DNA of 64,000 nt from Moniliella sp. 'wahieum'. Its lineage: Eukaryota > Basidiomycota > Moniliellomycetes > Moniliellales > Moniliellaceae. Positions 48,752 to 60,476 of this stretch are shown here, in pieces. Under the pieces are notes generated by a model that was not told the origin of the DNA, searched no databases, and saw only the letters and a program-made list of their open reading frames with translations. Numbering within the stretch: position 1 is the stretch's first letter; the number at the start of each line of letters is the position of its first letter. The stretch is from positions 248,001 to 312,000 of the forward strand of contig RSEE01000074.1 in the NCBI GenBank assembly GCA_003971905.1. The letters are read 5' to 3'. The translations under genes were made by a program, and so were the position numbers.

Positions 48752-51700
48752 ATGTCCACCCCCCCCGTCCCCGTCGTCCCCGCGGCGTTCCAGGCGCTTG
48801 CCCCCCGCACGCCTGGCTCCCGCCGCCCCTCGCTCGCCGCCCCGCCGCCCAGCCCCCGCAGCAGCAGCTCCCACGACCCCCTCTCCGCCCCCACCGTCGC
48901 CAACCGCATCCACTCCGTCCTCGCCTCCATCCCCAAGATCAGCAATGTCTCCTTCATCCCTGCCGCGCCCCTCTCCGGCACACGCCACGCCGCCAGCGTC
49001 CGTCCACGCGCCGCCCAGCTCCGCATGACCCTCCGTTCCCGCGAGCTCACCCCGCCCCCAGGCGCCCTGCCTGGCACTGGTCTCGACTACATTGCCCGCG
49101 TTGTTGTGCCTCTTGCCTACGAGCTGTTCGAAGACGGCACTCCCGTTGTCACTGCCGTCGACCGCGAGGCTCTGCACACTGTCACCCCCGTCCCAGCCCT
49201 CTCCGACACGGTCGCGGCCGAACGGCGGTGCATTGCGACCGGTCGCAAGGTCGTCCTCCGCTCCGCCTCCAACCGCCGTGTAGTCGAGGTCTGGGCCGGC
49301 GCGGCGCTGGTCGCGTCAGAGGACGTGACCGATCTCCATGGCGAATTTATCACGGATGGTACGTTGCTTGTTCTGGTCCGCTCGTCTTCCTTGTTCTGGC
49401 AAGCCATAGCTATACCCCCCCCCCCCCCCTTCTTCCTTCCCAACTAACAGTTTGTCTGTTCCGTCAACAGAAACCTATGGCACCCTCGACATTGATGGCA
49501 CTACCTCCACTTTGATTTACAGTGCCGAGGCCAATGCTCCCGATGGCCACAAGTATGACTACCTGCCTTCCTTGGGCGAAAAGGCAGGCGGTCACAAACG
49601 GCCGACAATCTATCGCTTCAAGTGGTCCGAAACCCCGCGCCCAACGACATCACCAGTGTTGTCGTCGCTGCGCCTCCCAAGGGCCGGGTGAAGCCCGTTG
49701 TGCCAGACTCGGCACCGGAAGAGCTGCGGGGCATTATCTTTGCCCAAGCGTCTCTCTTGGCCGCGATCGAGGGGGAGGAGAACGCGCACCAAGGCGTTGT
49801 GGCGACCGGATACCAGCCCCTGGGCAATGGAAACCGACTGGGCGTGATCTACTGCAGCAACCGTCCGTCAGACATTTACCTTTTGACCTATGCCTCGGAG
49901 CCCAAAGCGACCACCAAGTTCCAGTGGCGCAATCTGACTGCCAGCCAGGCCAAGGTCAGCACGACGGGCAAGACGGTGGAGGGCAAGGAGTACGCGTGGC
50001 GTCGTCCGTGCATCCGGACTGGGTACCGGGTCGATGCCGAGGGCTTGGTGATGGGTCAGCAACAGATTTACGCCGTTGGCACAGCCCGCGAGGGACCTCA
50101 TCGCTCGGCGGACTTTTTGCGCTGCCTGGTGCGAAGTGTTCCGCTCGGTACGGCGGACCACTCGCCGGACCCGCCCCAGGCTACCGAAAAGGTCGACCCG
50201 CTCGTCTTCCAGCAAGATGTCTTGGTTGCCTTCCCGACGCCCTTGCCTCCGCTTGTGCCGGTTCGCAGGGCCTGGGCACACGTGCCCTCGGCTGGTGGGA
50301 GCGGAGCGGCTTCGCCTGCACCGCCGGCTGCCTCGTTGACACCCGAAGTGGACCTGGAGACGCTCCCCGCCGGAGGTGCCCAGCAATTCTTTGTCGAGGG
50401 GGCGATCGAGCGGCCCTTTTTGTCGTACGGCCGGGAACGTTCGGGCGGGCGGCGCGCGATTACCGACGATTTGTTGTTGGTGAATGGCTTTGTCGGGTCC
50501 GAGACTGGGTTTTACGCGATCCGGATTGGGCAAGATGCGCAAGGCCAGATGCAGTTTGAGGGAGAATTTTTGCCTTCGGCGACATTGTTGGCGACGAATG
50601 GGCAAGGCCTGGCGGCATTTGCTACCACCTCGCCTACCATCCCTCCGCTGCTCGGGATCTTTACCATTGCGCCGGGCCGGGATGCGTTTGCGGCGTTCCG
50701 GCGGCATGAGGTGTCGACAGTGTGGGACTCATTGAAGGACTCCAAGGCGAGTGTGCTGGATAAGATGCTGCTTCGGCTCGCGGCTCATACCCACGGGCCT
50801 CGGTGTTGACAACAATTGCGATGCGATTGTTTTGGCTCCGTTTCATGCTCAGGTGGGCGTCTCCCGCAACCGCTCTTCTCCTCCCCTCGCTCGTTCGCCG
50901 CGGCATCACCGCCCCCGCCGGTTCTTCGCCCGCTGGTGCGCCTCCCAGTGCCCCGCCTACCATCCTCTTCCCCCATGGCGGCCCGCACTCGAGCACGGCC
51001 TACGCGTTTGACGCGGACCGGGCGACGTTGGCTGCTGGGGTACAAGTGATTATGCCCAACTATACCGGCAGCGTGGGCAAGACCGATGCGTTTGTCCGCC
51101 GCCTGATGGGCCGGGTGGGGGACTTGGACGTGAAAGATTGCGTGATGGTGATGGACCAGTTGGTGGCGAAGCGGATGGTGCAGATTGATCCCAAGCTGGT
51201 CTTTGTTTCGGGCGGCTCGCACGGTGGGTTCATTGGCGCGCACTTGTTGGGCCAGTACCCGGGCAAGTTCCGTGCTGCCGCGTTGCGCAACCCGGTAATC
51301 GACATTGCGGCCATGGTGCACACGACCGACATACCCGATTGGTGCTATGCCGTGCTCGATGTACCGTACAAGTTTGATGCGCCGCCGTTGCCCGTTTCGT
51401 TGGAGGCTTTGCAGGCGATGCGCGCTGCCTCGCCCATCAGGTATGCCGACAAGATTCAAGATGCCTTGCTGCTCTTGTTGGGCGAGGCGGATCAGCGGGT
51501 CCCGCCGGCACAGAGCAGGTTGCTATACCATGCTTTGCGCCAGCGCGGCGCGGACGTCTCGTTGCTCTCCTTCCCCGGCGCCGACCATGCACTGGAAACG
51601 CACGCGGCACAAGAAGCTGCTTTCGATGCGACCTTTGCCTGTTTGAGCGCATGGGGGCCAACAGGCACGCCAGCCTTGGGCCCAACTCTGATCTGGGACG

Positions 51701-51768
51701 ACCGGAATCCCTCAGGCCTCACTCCTGTCCCGGCGCCCACCCCGGAGCCGCGGGTAGGAACAAATTAG
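48752..51768 (+). CDS. APEH: Acylaminoacyl-peptidase (prolyl oligopeptidase family)
   Basis: Cytosolic serine peptidase that removes N-acylated residues from peptides. The N-terminal part forms the expected beta-propeller (LHGEFITD, ETYGTLDIDGTTSTLIYSAE, KRPTIYRFKWSETPRP, GVVATGYQPLGNGNRLGVIY). The C-terminal alpha/beta-hydrolase domain has ILFPHGGPHSSTAYAFD (oxyanion region), the nucleophile motif LVFVSGGSHGGFIGAHLLGQ, the acid LLLLGEADQRVPP, and the histidine LSFPGADHALETHA. Stop at 51768. One intron, 49359-49470, joins in phase (D|ETYG). Frame changes at the CCC run 49649-49651 and near 50805 (before VDNNCDAIVLAPF) break the ORF. It shares an upstream region with the CENP-H-like gene. Confidence 0.96.
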
Positions 51769-51946
51769 TAATGCTCAGCGCTCACATTCCAACTGATCTC
51801 CATGAGGGTAGAACGTGCCGAGTAGATAGGGGAAGGGACAGCCGTTTGCGAAGAGGAGTAGGTGGGGTGTGGGCGGGTGCTTTTAGCAAGCGGATGGTGC
51901 GCAGATCTGTAACGAAATGAGCAGGTTTAAGTGGGCAAGACAAAAA

Positions 51947-52042
51947 CGACAACGACAGGACTCGAACCTGTGCAGGCAAAGCCTAATTGATATCTCACAC
52001 AAGAGTTCGAATCAATCCCCTTAACCACTCGGGCACGTTGCC
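51947..52042 (-). tRNA. tRNA-Ser(CGA) with 14-nt intron
   Basis: Class II tRNA: acceptor GGCAACG/CGTTGTC, long variable arm (AGGCTTTGCCT), T-arm ACAGG-TTCGAGT-CCTGT and discriminator G. Anticodon stem ATTGA/TCAAT; anticodon CGA is the complement of 52007-52009. A 14-nt intron (51992-52005) sits at the canonical position after base 37. Confidence 0.93.
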
Positions 52043-52744
52043 TTATGAAGTAACGCCCTAATGTATACTTGATCATTTTTTCGTTTCTTCCTTGACCATG
52101 CCGTGAGGATGACTGTCGTTAGCAGTAGGTAAAGCCTATCAATTTTCCGCGCATCTCTCAAGTGGAGTTACCGGGTTCGGGATTGGGTTGGCTCCTGCCC
52201 TGATCTATACATAAGCCATGTACACTACGTCTGGGAGGATGGCTGATCGGGGGATGAGACCGACAATAGCGTGCAATGTTCTTTCTGTTCCCACCTCGAC
52301 CACATAGGATTGTCGAAAGAGATGAATGAGGATGGGGGGGGTACCGAAGGCAGAGGTGGGGGATATGGTGGGAAAGAGGCACGAATTGGCGCACCTGATA
52401 CGCGGAGGCTACTGTGGCGACGGGCATGAGGCCGTCCCAACTGGAGTAACGCAGAGAGAGCACAGTGATGGGTGCAAAATGATAAGAGCCCAAAGGAACG
52501 TGCCTAGACTGTGGTATGTAACTTGTCGGGCAAGCAGATGCTCTACGTCGGGCTCGACAAAGCTGAGACAAGAGCAAAAAAGCAAAGGGATGTGGTGTGG
52601 CAGGGCGAGAAGCAACGAATGGCGAGGGCGAAAGAACGGTACTGGACCAGTTATGAGCGGAGAGGAGGCGGGAAGCCAAGGGTAGTGATGTAGTAGATGA
52701 TCAGCGGGTTCTTCACAAGCGGGATGCCTGGCCAGTGCACCAGG
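52043..52744. other. Convergent gap, nothing recognised
   Basis: Holds the 5' flank of tRNA-Ser and the 3' region of the minus-strand gene at 52745. No palindrome arrays and no gene seen. Confidence 0.55.
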
Positions 52745-54475
52745 TTAGACACGGGACACGACCTGAGCCCAGCCAGGTTCAAACTCATCATCACTCGCAT
52801 CCAGGTCGGCGAGGGAAATGAATGTGCCGGGCGGCGGGAGGCGGAGGCGATGCGGTGAGGCAACAGAAGGGTGGGGGGGCGAGGGGCTGGAATGAAGTGG
52901 AGTGCTGGTCGGGCGTTGCGGCAGGAAGCAGGGGCGGAGAGGGTTGGATTGGCTCGGTTGGTTGGGGGGAAGGAGGAGAGCCGAGGCTGAACGAGGGCGA
53001 GACGGGCCGTGCTCGTGGCGGTCGGGACGGTGGGAGCGGAAGAACCGGAGGCGAAGCAGAGGTGAATAATGAAGCTGCAATTCACCTGTTGATTCGGGCT
53101 CAGCCACCAAAGCAATTGGAGAAGGGGGAACAGAGAGACTGTCCTGTTGCCCGTCACAACCACGATGGGAGAAAGGGACCGCAGCATGGGCGGTGTGGAG
53201 GGCGAGACAAGAGGGGAGCGCGCGCCATCAGAAGTAAGGGAACGGGAACTGTGTGCACTGCAACTGCGCTGGGCAGCTTGCTTCTCAGCCAGGTTTCGCT
53301 GCTCTCGTTGGTCTCTGCGACGTCGGACACGTTCCAACGCGACCAGATGGTCAGGCACTTGGTCTTGCGTAATGCTCAACACCCGCCCCGTTGTTCCCTT
53401 GCGCCGGGCCGGGAGAACAACCCCCTCTGCCCCACCACCCCCACGACCTGTCCTCCACACGCACACCCGTCCGCTCCTGTAGTTCCCGCAGCATCCCATG
53501 CCCCGTCGCCGGCTGATCCCGTCCCTCGCCGACGCGCCAGAGCAATCTCTGCCTCGGCTGCGGCCACACGGGGGCTTTTGGGCTCGGTAGTGGATTAGGG
53601 GTGGGACCGGATGGTGTGGAAGGGGAAGGAGGGAGCGAAGGGGATCTTTTTCCGTCAGAGGCAAGGTCCAGCTTGGGGCAGGGGGCGAAGGAGGTACGCC
53701 TTCTTCCCCCTCGTACGAGATGACCACTGACGGCGTCGATTCGTTCCCCAGCGCGGAAGAAAAGGAACCATTGCCGGCGGCAGAAGAGAACGAGGCAGAT
53801 GGGGTACGGTCACGGTCCAGTTCCTGAAACGCATCCGGTCCCCCACCACGCAGCATGGGCCCTATATCAAGCAAACCATCAGTATCCCGCTTGGCACACA
53901 AGAGCACGGGGGCGGGGGGACGTACCAGCGGGGAAGTTGGTGGAGCATGTGTCAGGCCACCCCAGAGAGGCAATTTGATGCGGAGGTAATGCCAGTGCGG
54001 CTTGCTCGCAGCGGACTGGCCCAAGCGGCCGACTGGGGCAAGGCGACTCCACCTGTAGTGTGCGGGACCAGAGGGCGGGCCGAGGGGTCAATGTCAAAGC
54101 GCCGGGCGCGCGGCGGAGGGCGGTAGGCATCGGTGCGAGAAGACCATGCGAGTCGAGACACGGGCTCGGTCGCAACGATGCCTGGAAGCGAGCAATGCGG
54201 TCTTGCAGGGAGCCAGGCGAGGAGGGGGAGGTGGAAGCGGTGGGCCCCGTACGCGGCGGTGCAGGCTGCGTCTCAAACGCCCGGCAGCCGAGTGCGGGCG
54301 CGGGAGCAGCGGGCGAGGGGGCGCATCGGCGGCGGGGGGCGCAAGGGCGAGGGAGAAGGCAGGGGGCGGGTGCGGGGCAGGCGCAGGACGGCGGGCGGGG
54401 GGGGCGCGCATTGTTCTGGGTGGCGCGCTGGAGCGATGCAATGCGCTCGGACAAGGACGAGGCGGTGGCGGGCAT
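52745..54475 (-). CDS. Uncharacterised disordered protein with two SL(x)2RIA motifs
   Basis: Not recognised. The start at 54475 gives MPATASSLSERIASLQRATQ, and about 80 codons later the related motif GSLQDRIARFQASL recurs. A probable intron (about 53861-53923, GTACGT...ATAG) is followed by GPMLRGGGPDAFQELDRDR and a Ser-rich acidic stretch. Later come RVAAAEAEIALARRR and GMLRELQERTGV, then an Arg/Glu-rich helix VALERVRRRRDQREQRNLAE. The end is FISLADLDASDDEFEPGWAQ with a stop at 52745. Frame changes are frequent. Paired S-L-x-x-R-I-A motifs occur in some fungal cortical or actin-linked proteins, but I cannot assign a family. Confidence 0.5.
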
Positions 54476-54961
54476 GTCGCGCAGGGTGTATGCGCTGTGG
54501 CGGCGCGTGGGCGCATGCGGCGACGTGTGGGGGCGGCGGCGGGCATGGGCATGGGCGTGGTGGCCAGGCGGGCAGCGGGCAGCGGGCTGGAGGCAGACAG
54601 GCCCAGGCAGCCAGATGGGGGCGGGGGGCTGAAGCTGGGCGTGGCTCTGCCAAGGCAAGCCGGCTGAGCACTGGGCGGTGGAGCTGGTGGTAAATATAAC
54701 GCTACTTGATGGCTGGCTGCTAATGAGCCGGCACCGCCCCCGTGCGTCTCGCGCGCACCGCGTCTCAGATGGCCGGTGAGCATCACACGTCAGGTGCATG
54801 GGGCTGCGCTGCTGCCGCTGCCTGCGTGTCTGGCTCAGCGCGCGCTCACGTCACGCGTCAGCGTCAGGCCCAGTGGCTCAGTACTCGTCAGGGTAATAAC
54901 GTTCAGCATCAGGTAACTAGAACTAGTCACAGTCACGTCACTGTGACTACCGGCTAGCCCA
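54476..54961. other. Spacer between two minus-strand disordered-protein genes
   Basis: 5' region of the 54475 gene: CTC-AGCGCGCGCT-C, ACGCGT-C, AGTACT and ACTAGT-type words between 54835 and 54950, in line with the upstream palindrome vocabulary. No gene. Confidence 0.5.
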
Positions 54962-57737
54962 CTACCAGTACTCGAGCGCTCGGGCCGTCGGAGGCTCAGC
55001 CACGCTGGGCTGTCGGCGCATCTGCATCTCGTGCTCTTTCATCAAGCGTTGACGTTCAGCTCCCCCCGTCGCCCCCATCGCCGTCGGTCCGGCCGTCCCA
55101 TACGTTTCCAAGCCCAATGCCAGGTGCGATCGAGGCGTAGAGGCTGGTGCCTCTGATGCCCCCCTCTCCCTGTCTGAGCGAGCGCAAGGAAGAATGGAGG
55201 GAACCTGGCCGTGGCAGCTGTGCATTGCATTAACGTGTAATCATTGAAACAGCCATGGCCATCGACATCCTCAAAAACGCAAGGGAGAAAAAGCAGTCCA
55301 AAAGGGGGCGAGAGCAGCGGAAAAGGGACAGAGTGGGTACAGATCCTCTCAACGAACACACGAGGCACATGGAAGGAAAGGACGCAGGTAGGTGGGGGCA
55401 GATACCAGGAAAAGAGTGCGCATGCATCAGGCCCGCCCGATGCTGTCAGACGAGAGGGAGGAGAGAAGAGGATCAAGGGAGTCGCGTACCACCCGATTGC
55501 CGGAGCGCGTTCGCCAGTTGGGCCAGGCAAACCAGGACTAGCGAGAGAAGGAGGCAGGGTCCGTACGTCGGATAAAGTTGAGGGACTGAGGAGCCCAGAA
55601 CCTTGGCGACTTTGGCCAACTGTTGGGCCATTCGTTCGGATCCGTCCCCATGCGGATTCGTCGCGAACATTGTCAAGGTCGGATCGGATTGGCGTCGAGA
55701 CGAAGAGACAGAGAAGGGGGGCAGGGTAGGAGAGGGAAGCAAGTGCGGCCCGCACCCTTTCCATTCCCGAACCATATCCACCCCCCAGATTCGGCACACT
55801 CGCCCGCCCCGTTGGGGCATGCTCGTCGGTCTGCGAAGGTACCAATGCGAGTAACGAGCGAGAAAGCTTGGCGAGCGGGTGTGTGCGCGCGAAGGAGGGG
55901 AAGGGGTAGGAGCATGCAAGGTAAAGTTCGTGGATGAGCGTGGGGAAGGAGATGCCTTGTTCATGATGCGCCACGACTTGTCGTGCTTGCTACGTTCGGT
56001 GGAAGGAGGAACCAGATGAGCGGGCACGTCCCCAACCACAGCACTCGTCTCCCCATCAGCGTGCGGCGATCCAAACGAATTGGATAGCGTGTTGGTATGG
56101 TAAACGTAGGAGTAGAGGGCGAAGACCGAGACCGGTGGGGGTACCACCGGGGCCAGAGTGAAGGGCGTCCAGTTTCAGAAGGCTGGGAGGAATACCCCGT
56201 TCCATTCCCCTGGAAACAGCCATCTCGTTCCCCACGAGGTGAGGAGGATGTCAGCCGGTCAGGCTGATGATACCCAACAAGGCGGCCGCGCTTTGGTTGA
56301 ACCATTACGGTCGACGAACGAAGGAATTGGAGGAGCTAGTTGGGGTGTGCAGGTCGATCCCCAATAAGGCGGCCGCCTTCGGTTTGACACCTTGCTCCAC
56401 ATCTCCTTCAGCGACCGGGTTGAGAAGCCGACGAGAGGTACTGGGCAACACAGAGGAGAAATAGCACCACTACCAGTGCTGGCCCGATTGCATTGTCTTT
56501 GGCTCCGAAGTCCCAGGGTGGAGGGCCCCGTCAATCCGGCTGAGCCATAGACCGGGAAGGCGAATGACCGGGGCTCCAAGTCTGGGTTGAAGAGCAGGTT
56601 GAATCGAGCGACGTGAGCCGCCCATGGCCCTTTCTTCAGGAGACGACGAGGTGGCCCCAAGGTCAAAACTCTGGCACTTTTTCCGATCATGTCGCCCCAC
56701 TTGGGACGTCATCACATCCGGCATGCACTCGGACCCAAAACACGAGCAACTTATCCGTCCTCTCTGCTTCGACATGCTAAGTTGTCCCTGGTGATTCGCT
56801 CGGGGGACCGAGTGGTCACTGGCGGACCTCAAAGGCCCAGAGGCTATCTGCGAATTTGGTTTGAGGGGTTGGAGGGAGAGGGCTGAAGGTGAGAGGAGTT
56901 ATGACTATGGTAGTGTCCGGAAGAGGGTGTCGAGTGATCCTTGGTGCGACAGGGACAGTGGCCACGAAGCAGACGAGACGAGGCTGTCCTTGCTGTCGCT
57001 TTTGTTCAGACTAAACTCGCACTTGGAAGGATGCATAGCGGAGGTCAAACCACTCGCACTGGCAGTCGACGTTTTGACGAGAAAGAGGAACGCAGTTCCA
57101 TCATGGCCTCGCCAGGGCCCAAAGCAGAGAGCAACTGCATCGGACAGTCCAACCAGCCCAGACCTGGTAGGCCCGAGAAGACCGGGGCGTCTTGATGCAA
57201 GTCGGCGGGTGGTTCAACACTCAGGCGTTTCTCTGGGGGCGACCTGCATCGAGGCGAAGAATAGGATGCGCAGAGGGAGTACGATGAATGGAGCGAAAAC
57301 CTCATATGTGCCTTGTCCCCTTGGGTGTTGGTACTTGCACGCTTGTGCTTGGAGTACGACGGAGGCATGGATAAGGAAGTGGAGCGATGAATGTCCCCGG
57401 TAGAACTGGCAACTGGGGATGTGGGTGGAGACAGGTCCGGCTCCGCAAGGGATGGGGTGTGCATTTGCCTCCCTTGTTGCACACTACCCTCCGAGGGGAA
57501 TTCCAAGCCAGGGGGTGATTGCTGAGGGGCCAGGGAGATACTCATGGCTGCTGCCTGGTGTGCAAGGGCCGCACGATGGCGGGACAAGCCAGAGGAACGA
57601 GATGTGCTGCCAGTAGTGGCGGCTGGGCGAAAGTCGGAGGGGGAAAACAAGGTTGCTTGGCTCGACAGCCTGGGCGATTCCGAAAGATCAGGAGATTGGG
57701 GTGCTGGGCTAGGCTGGGGGCGCTGTATGCTGAACAT
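54962..57737 (-). CDS. Uncharacterised Ser/Pro-rich protein with an AKVAKVLG motif
   Basis: Not recognised. ATG at 57737 opens MFSIQRPQPSPAPQSPDLSE, followed by a long Ser/Pro/Gln-rich stretch (SPPTSPVASSTGDIHRSTSL). Around 55600 there is a conserved-looking helix, GSERMAQQLAKVAKVLGSSV followed by PQLYP. This resembles a short motif (K/R-rich helix, LG, VP) seen in several fungal cortical and signalling proteins. The C-terminus in a third frame reads RSHLALGLETYGTAGPTAMG and ERQRLMKEHEMQMRRQP, stopping at 54962. Multiple frame changes; introns likely but not resolved. It could be two genes. Confidence 0.45.
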
Positions 57738-58072
57738 GGGTGTGGAAGGAGGCGTGGGGTTGGGAGTGGTGTCGAGGGCGACACTGGGTATTGAGCGCGA
57801 GGGAGGATGCGCTCTGGGGATGGGTTGTGGGGGGGGGAGTCAAATACGCATAGGCCCTGCTGGCGGGACAGTGTGGTGGCCAGCTCGGCTGCAAATGGTG
57901 GAGGAGACGAAGAAACAGCCAACTGCGGAATGCATCTGATCAGCACAAAGAACCAAGACCATTGAATAAAACACCCGAAGAGTGCCAGCGCAACAATTAG
58001 CAACACCTGAGAGGCCTGAGCGCCAGAGTGCCAGAGTGCCAGTGCCAGAGCGCCAAAGCGCCTGGGAATTTG

Positions 58073-58085
58073 AAGCTTGAAGCTT
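58073..58085. repeat. Palindrome heptad array, AAGCTT x2
   Basis: Two AAGCTT copies separated by one G. Confidence 0.85.
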
Positions 58086-58304
58086 GAGACAGGTGTGGGC
58101 CAAGGGACAGGCATGTCGGGGATGCGGCCCACCCGGGCAGATCATCGATCAGCAGCCCTGCCCCGCACGTGGATCGACCCGCAGACAAGTTAAACATTGA
58201 GAACAATGGCCGGTGGATCGAGGATTGATCCGGTCCATGCTTGAGGCCCTCGAAGCTTGCGGAGCTTAGCGCTAAGGCTAAGCGCTTACTAGCTTTTGCT
58301 CTTG

Positions 58305-58317
58305 AAGCTTGAAGCTT
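58305..58317. repeat. Palindrome heptad array, AAGCTT x2
   Basis: Two AAGCTT copies separated by one G, followed by G-AGGCTT-AGGCTT, a decayed continuation. Confidence 0.85.
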
Positions 58318-58500
58318 GAGGCTTAGGCTTAGGCAGAGAAGCCTTGTGGCCTCGAGGATCGATGATTCGTGAACGGTGACCGGTGAACACGTTGAACGGT
58401 TATCGATATCGATTATCGGTTATCGCCGTGCTCACGTCAGCATCGGCGCGCCGGTGGCCAATTGCCGTGACATGGACACGTAACACCGCTACCAGTGATC

Positions 58501-58513
58501 ATCGATCATCGAT
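58501..58513. repeat. Palindrome heptad array, ATCGAT x2
   Basis: Two ATCGAT copies separated by one C; another pair without a spacer lies near 58402-58413. Confidence 0.85.
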
Positions 58514-59035
58514 CATGTGAGCGCGCATGTGGCATGCGAGTGTAAGCGCTCCTATAATCCACCCACCATCTCTCCTGTTACTATCACTTGTAGCAGCAGC
58601 AGCCAGCGACACCCACAATTAACACCTCTGCCTAAATCTAATCACGCCCGCCCCCTCTGTTTCCTCTTTTCCCCTCAGTCCGCAGTCCACACTCAGTATC
58701 CTCGCCAGTCCCCGGCAGCTCTTTTGCTACGACGGATCGCGTATGACCGTGACCGACGACTACTCATCACGCATTCAAGATGCAACGGTTCCGCCGCTCA
58801 GAGGCCTGAGCGCCTGAGCATTCCCAGCGATGGCAGGTTATAGTGACTAGCTGCACGCCTCGATTTGAACGCTAGGAGCGCCCCTCATGTCCTCCGCTTA
58901 GTTCGCCTCGGCGGCTGCCGCCGCCGCGCTTGCTCCACTACCAGTGTATGTGGTTCGTCCGCCTCAGGCGCGCGCACATGGCGGAGGCGAGGCGAAGTGC
59001 GGCATGGGCGGGGCACTTCGCTCATCTTGACCTCC

Positions 59036-60379
59036 TCACCTGTGTTCCGCCCTGGCCCCCCCATCCGGTTCATCGTCCATGCCGGGGAACATGCCAGGCA
59101 GGGTGCGCCGTTTCGACTGCTCGTCCACTTCGGTCCTGTCCGGCCCCAAGGGAGGAACGGGTGCGGGGGCAGACGTCGCCTTGCGCGTTTTTGCGGCTTT
59201 GGCAAAACGCCGTGCCGGCACCGTCGTCTTCTTTCCACCCACTTCATCCATCGCGTCACCTGGTGAGGAAGATGCACCCACCCGTTTCGGAGTACGGGAA
59301 CGACGGGTGCGTGATGCAGGGGGTAATTTGGATATGGGTTCCGAGCGTCTGGGCGGCTGAATTTCTGCATCGCGGGGAGCAGGTCCTTCGTCGATGGTAA
59401 GCGAGATGAGGCGCTGCGGGACACGAGGCGGGGTGGGTTCCATGGCTGGAGGTTCGGAAAAGGCTGTGGAGGAAGGGGGAAAGGGGTGACGGGAAGACCT
59501 TGACCCCACGCCAACGTCTTGGAGCTTCGCTGCTGCTCTAGTCCAGGATCCAAGTTATGCTCGGCAGCCAGCGCCGAAGTAGATCGGTCACCCGCTTGCG
59601 ACCGGGACCGGGCAGAAGTGATACTCAAGTTGGCAGGGTCGGAAAATGCTTCGGGGACGCTGGGCCGAGCCTTGGTGGTCACACTCCGCGAATAACTTCC
59701 TTCCGGGCGCATAAATCCAACCGCATGATCGAACAGACCTTGGTCCAACAGTGTGTACGCAGGGATGGCACGTCGCAAGGCGCAGGCAGTCCAACAAGTT
59801 GTGCAAAATTGTAGGTCGGGTGAGAGGTACGTTGGGATCTCAGTGCATCGATGGCGCTCTTGCCCTGGCCAATCCGAAAAGGCAGGGTAGGGGAAGCGAA
59901 GAGGGCCAAGAGGAGGTAGAAGATGATGGCATCACCTTGCGCCTTGGAAAAGGCTGTGGCACCGTCAATTACGTCAATCAGTGCATGTAGTCCGGCAGAC
60001 GAAGTGGGAGGATACAATTCTGTTAGCTGATCAGGGTCGACAACAAACCCCAGCACGCGATCGAGGAAGAGAGGGCCGCCGAGGTGGGAGCGCTGAGAGC
60101 GCACATCCTGGATCCATTCAGGCTGGGTGTAGGCTGCGGAGCGGTCGGGCGGAGCAAAGAGCGCGTATAGGGACTCGCGTGACACGTCATGGCCATCCTC
60201 GTGGTAACGAGGGTAAATGGTACACCGTGGAGCGCGGCAGTGGACTCGCTAATGGGAACGGCCTTGGCCGTGTTCAGTGATCGACCAGAGATGGGAGAAA
60301 TGCTGTCTGAGATGGGGTGGTATATGTCCAACACAGGAATTTCCGCGGGGGGCGGAATGAAGTGTAATTTGTGCTTCAC
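59036..60379 (-). CDS. ELYS-like nucleoporin (putative)
   Basis: Likely ELYS-domain protein, which links nuclear pore assembly to chromatin. From MKHKLHFIPPPAEIPVLDIY (start 60379) the helical domain has LTELYPPTSSAGLHALIDVI, AQGDAIIFYLLLALF and PTYNFAQLVGLP. After a frame change comes RRAIPAYTLLDQGLFDHAVG, matching the family order (YPP...L..LLD.I; YYLL.D; LLDHG.F..AL). The C-terminal part is basic and Ser/Pro-rich (SRTRRSRTPKRVGASSSPGD) and ends near TLPGMFPGMDDEPDGG at 59036. Two or three frame changes are needed. The assignment rests on a motif pattern read by eye. It is divergent from the helicase gene, with start codons about 100 bp apart. Confidence 0.5.
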
Positions 60380-60476
60380 CTGGCTACTGGGCCAATTCTT
60401 GCTTGGCTAGCGCCTGAATAGCTCTGCCTCTGCCCCCCCTCCGCCTCCACCCCTACCGCCTCATTTGCTTGCTGGA

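Larger units (their letters stand above)
57738..59035. other. Upstream region of the 57.7-kb gene with many palindrome arrays
   Basis: No gene recognised. Contains AGGCCT-G words (58012-58020, 58800-58815), GCCAGAGT repeats (about 58020-58050), AAGCTT arrays, ATCGAT runs and GGTGACCGGTGAAC words (58370-58430). Confidence 0.55.
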
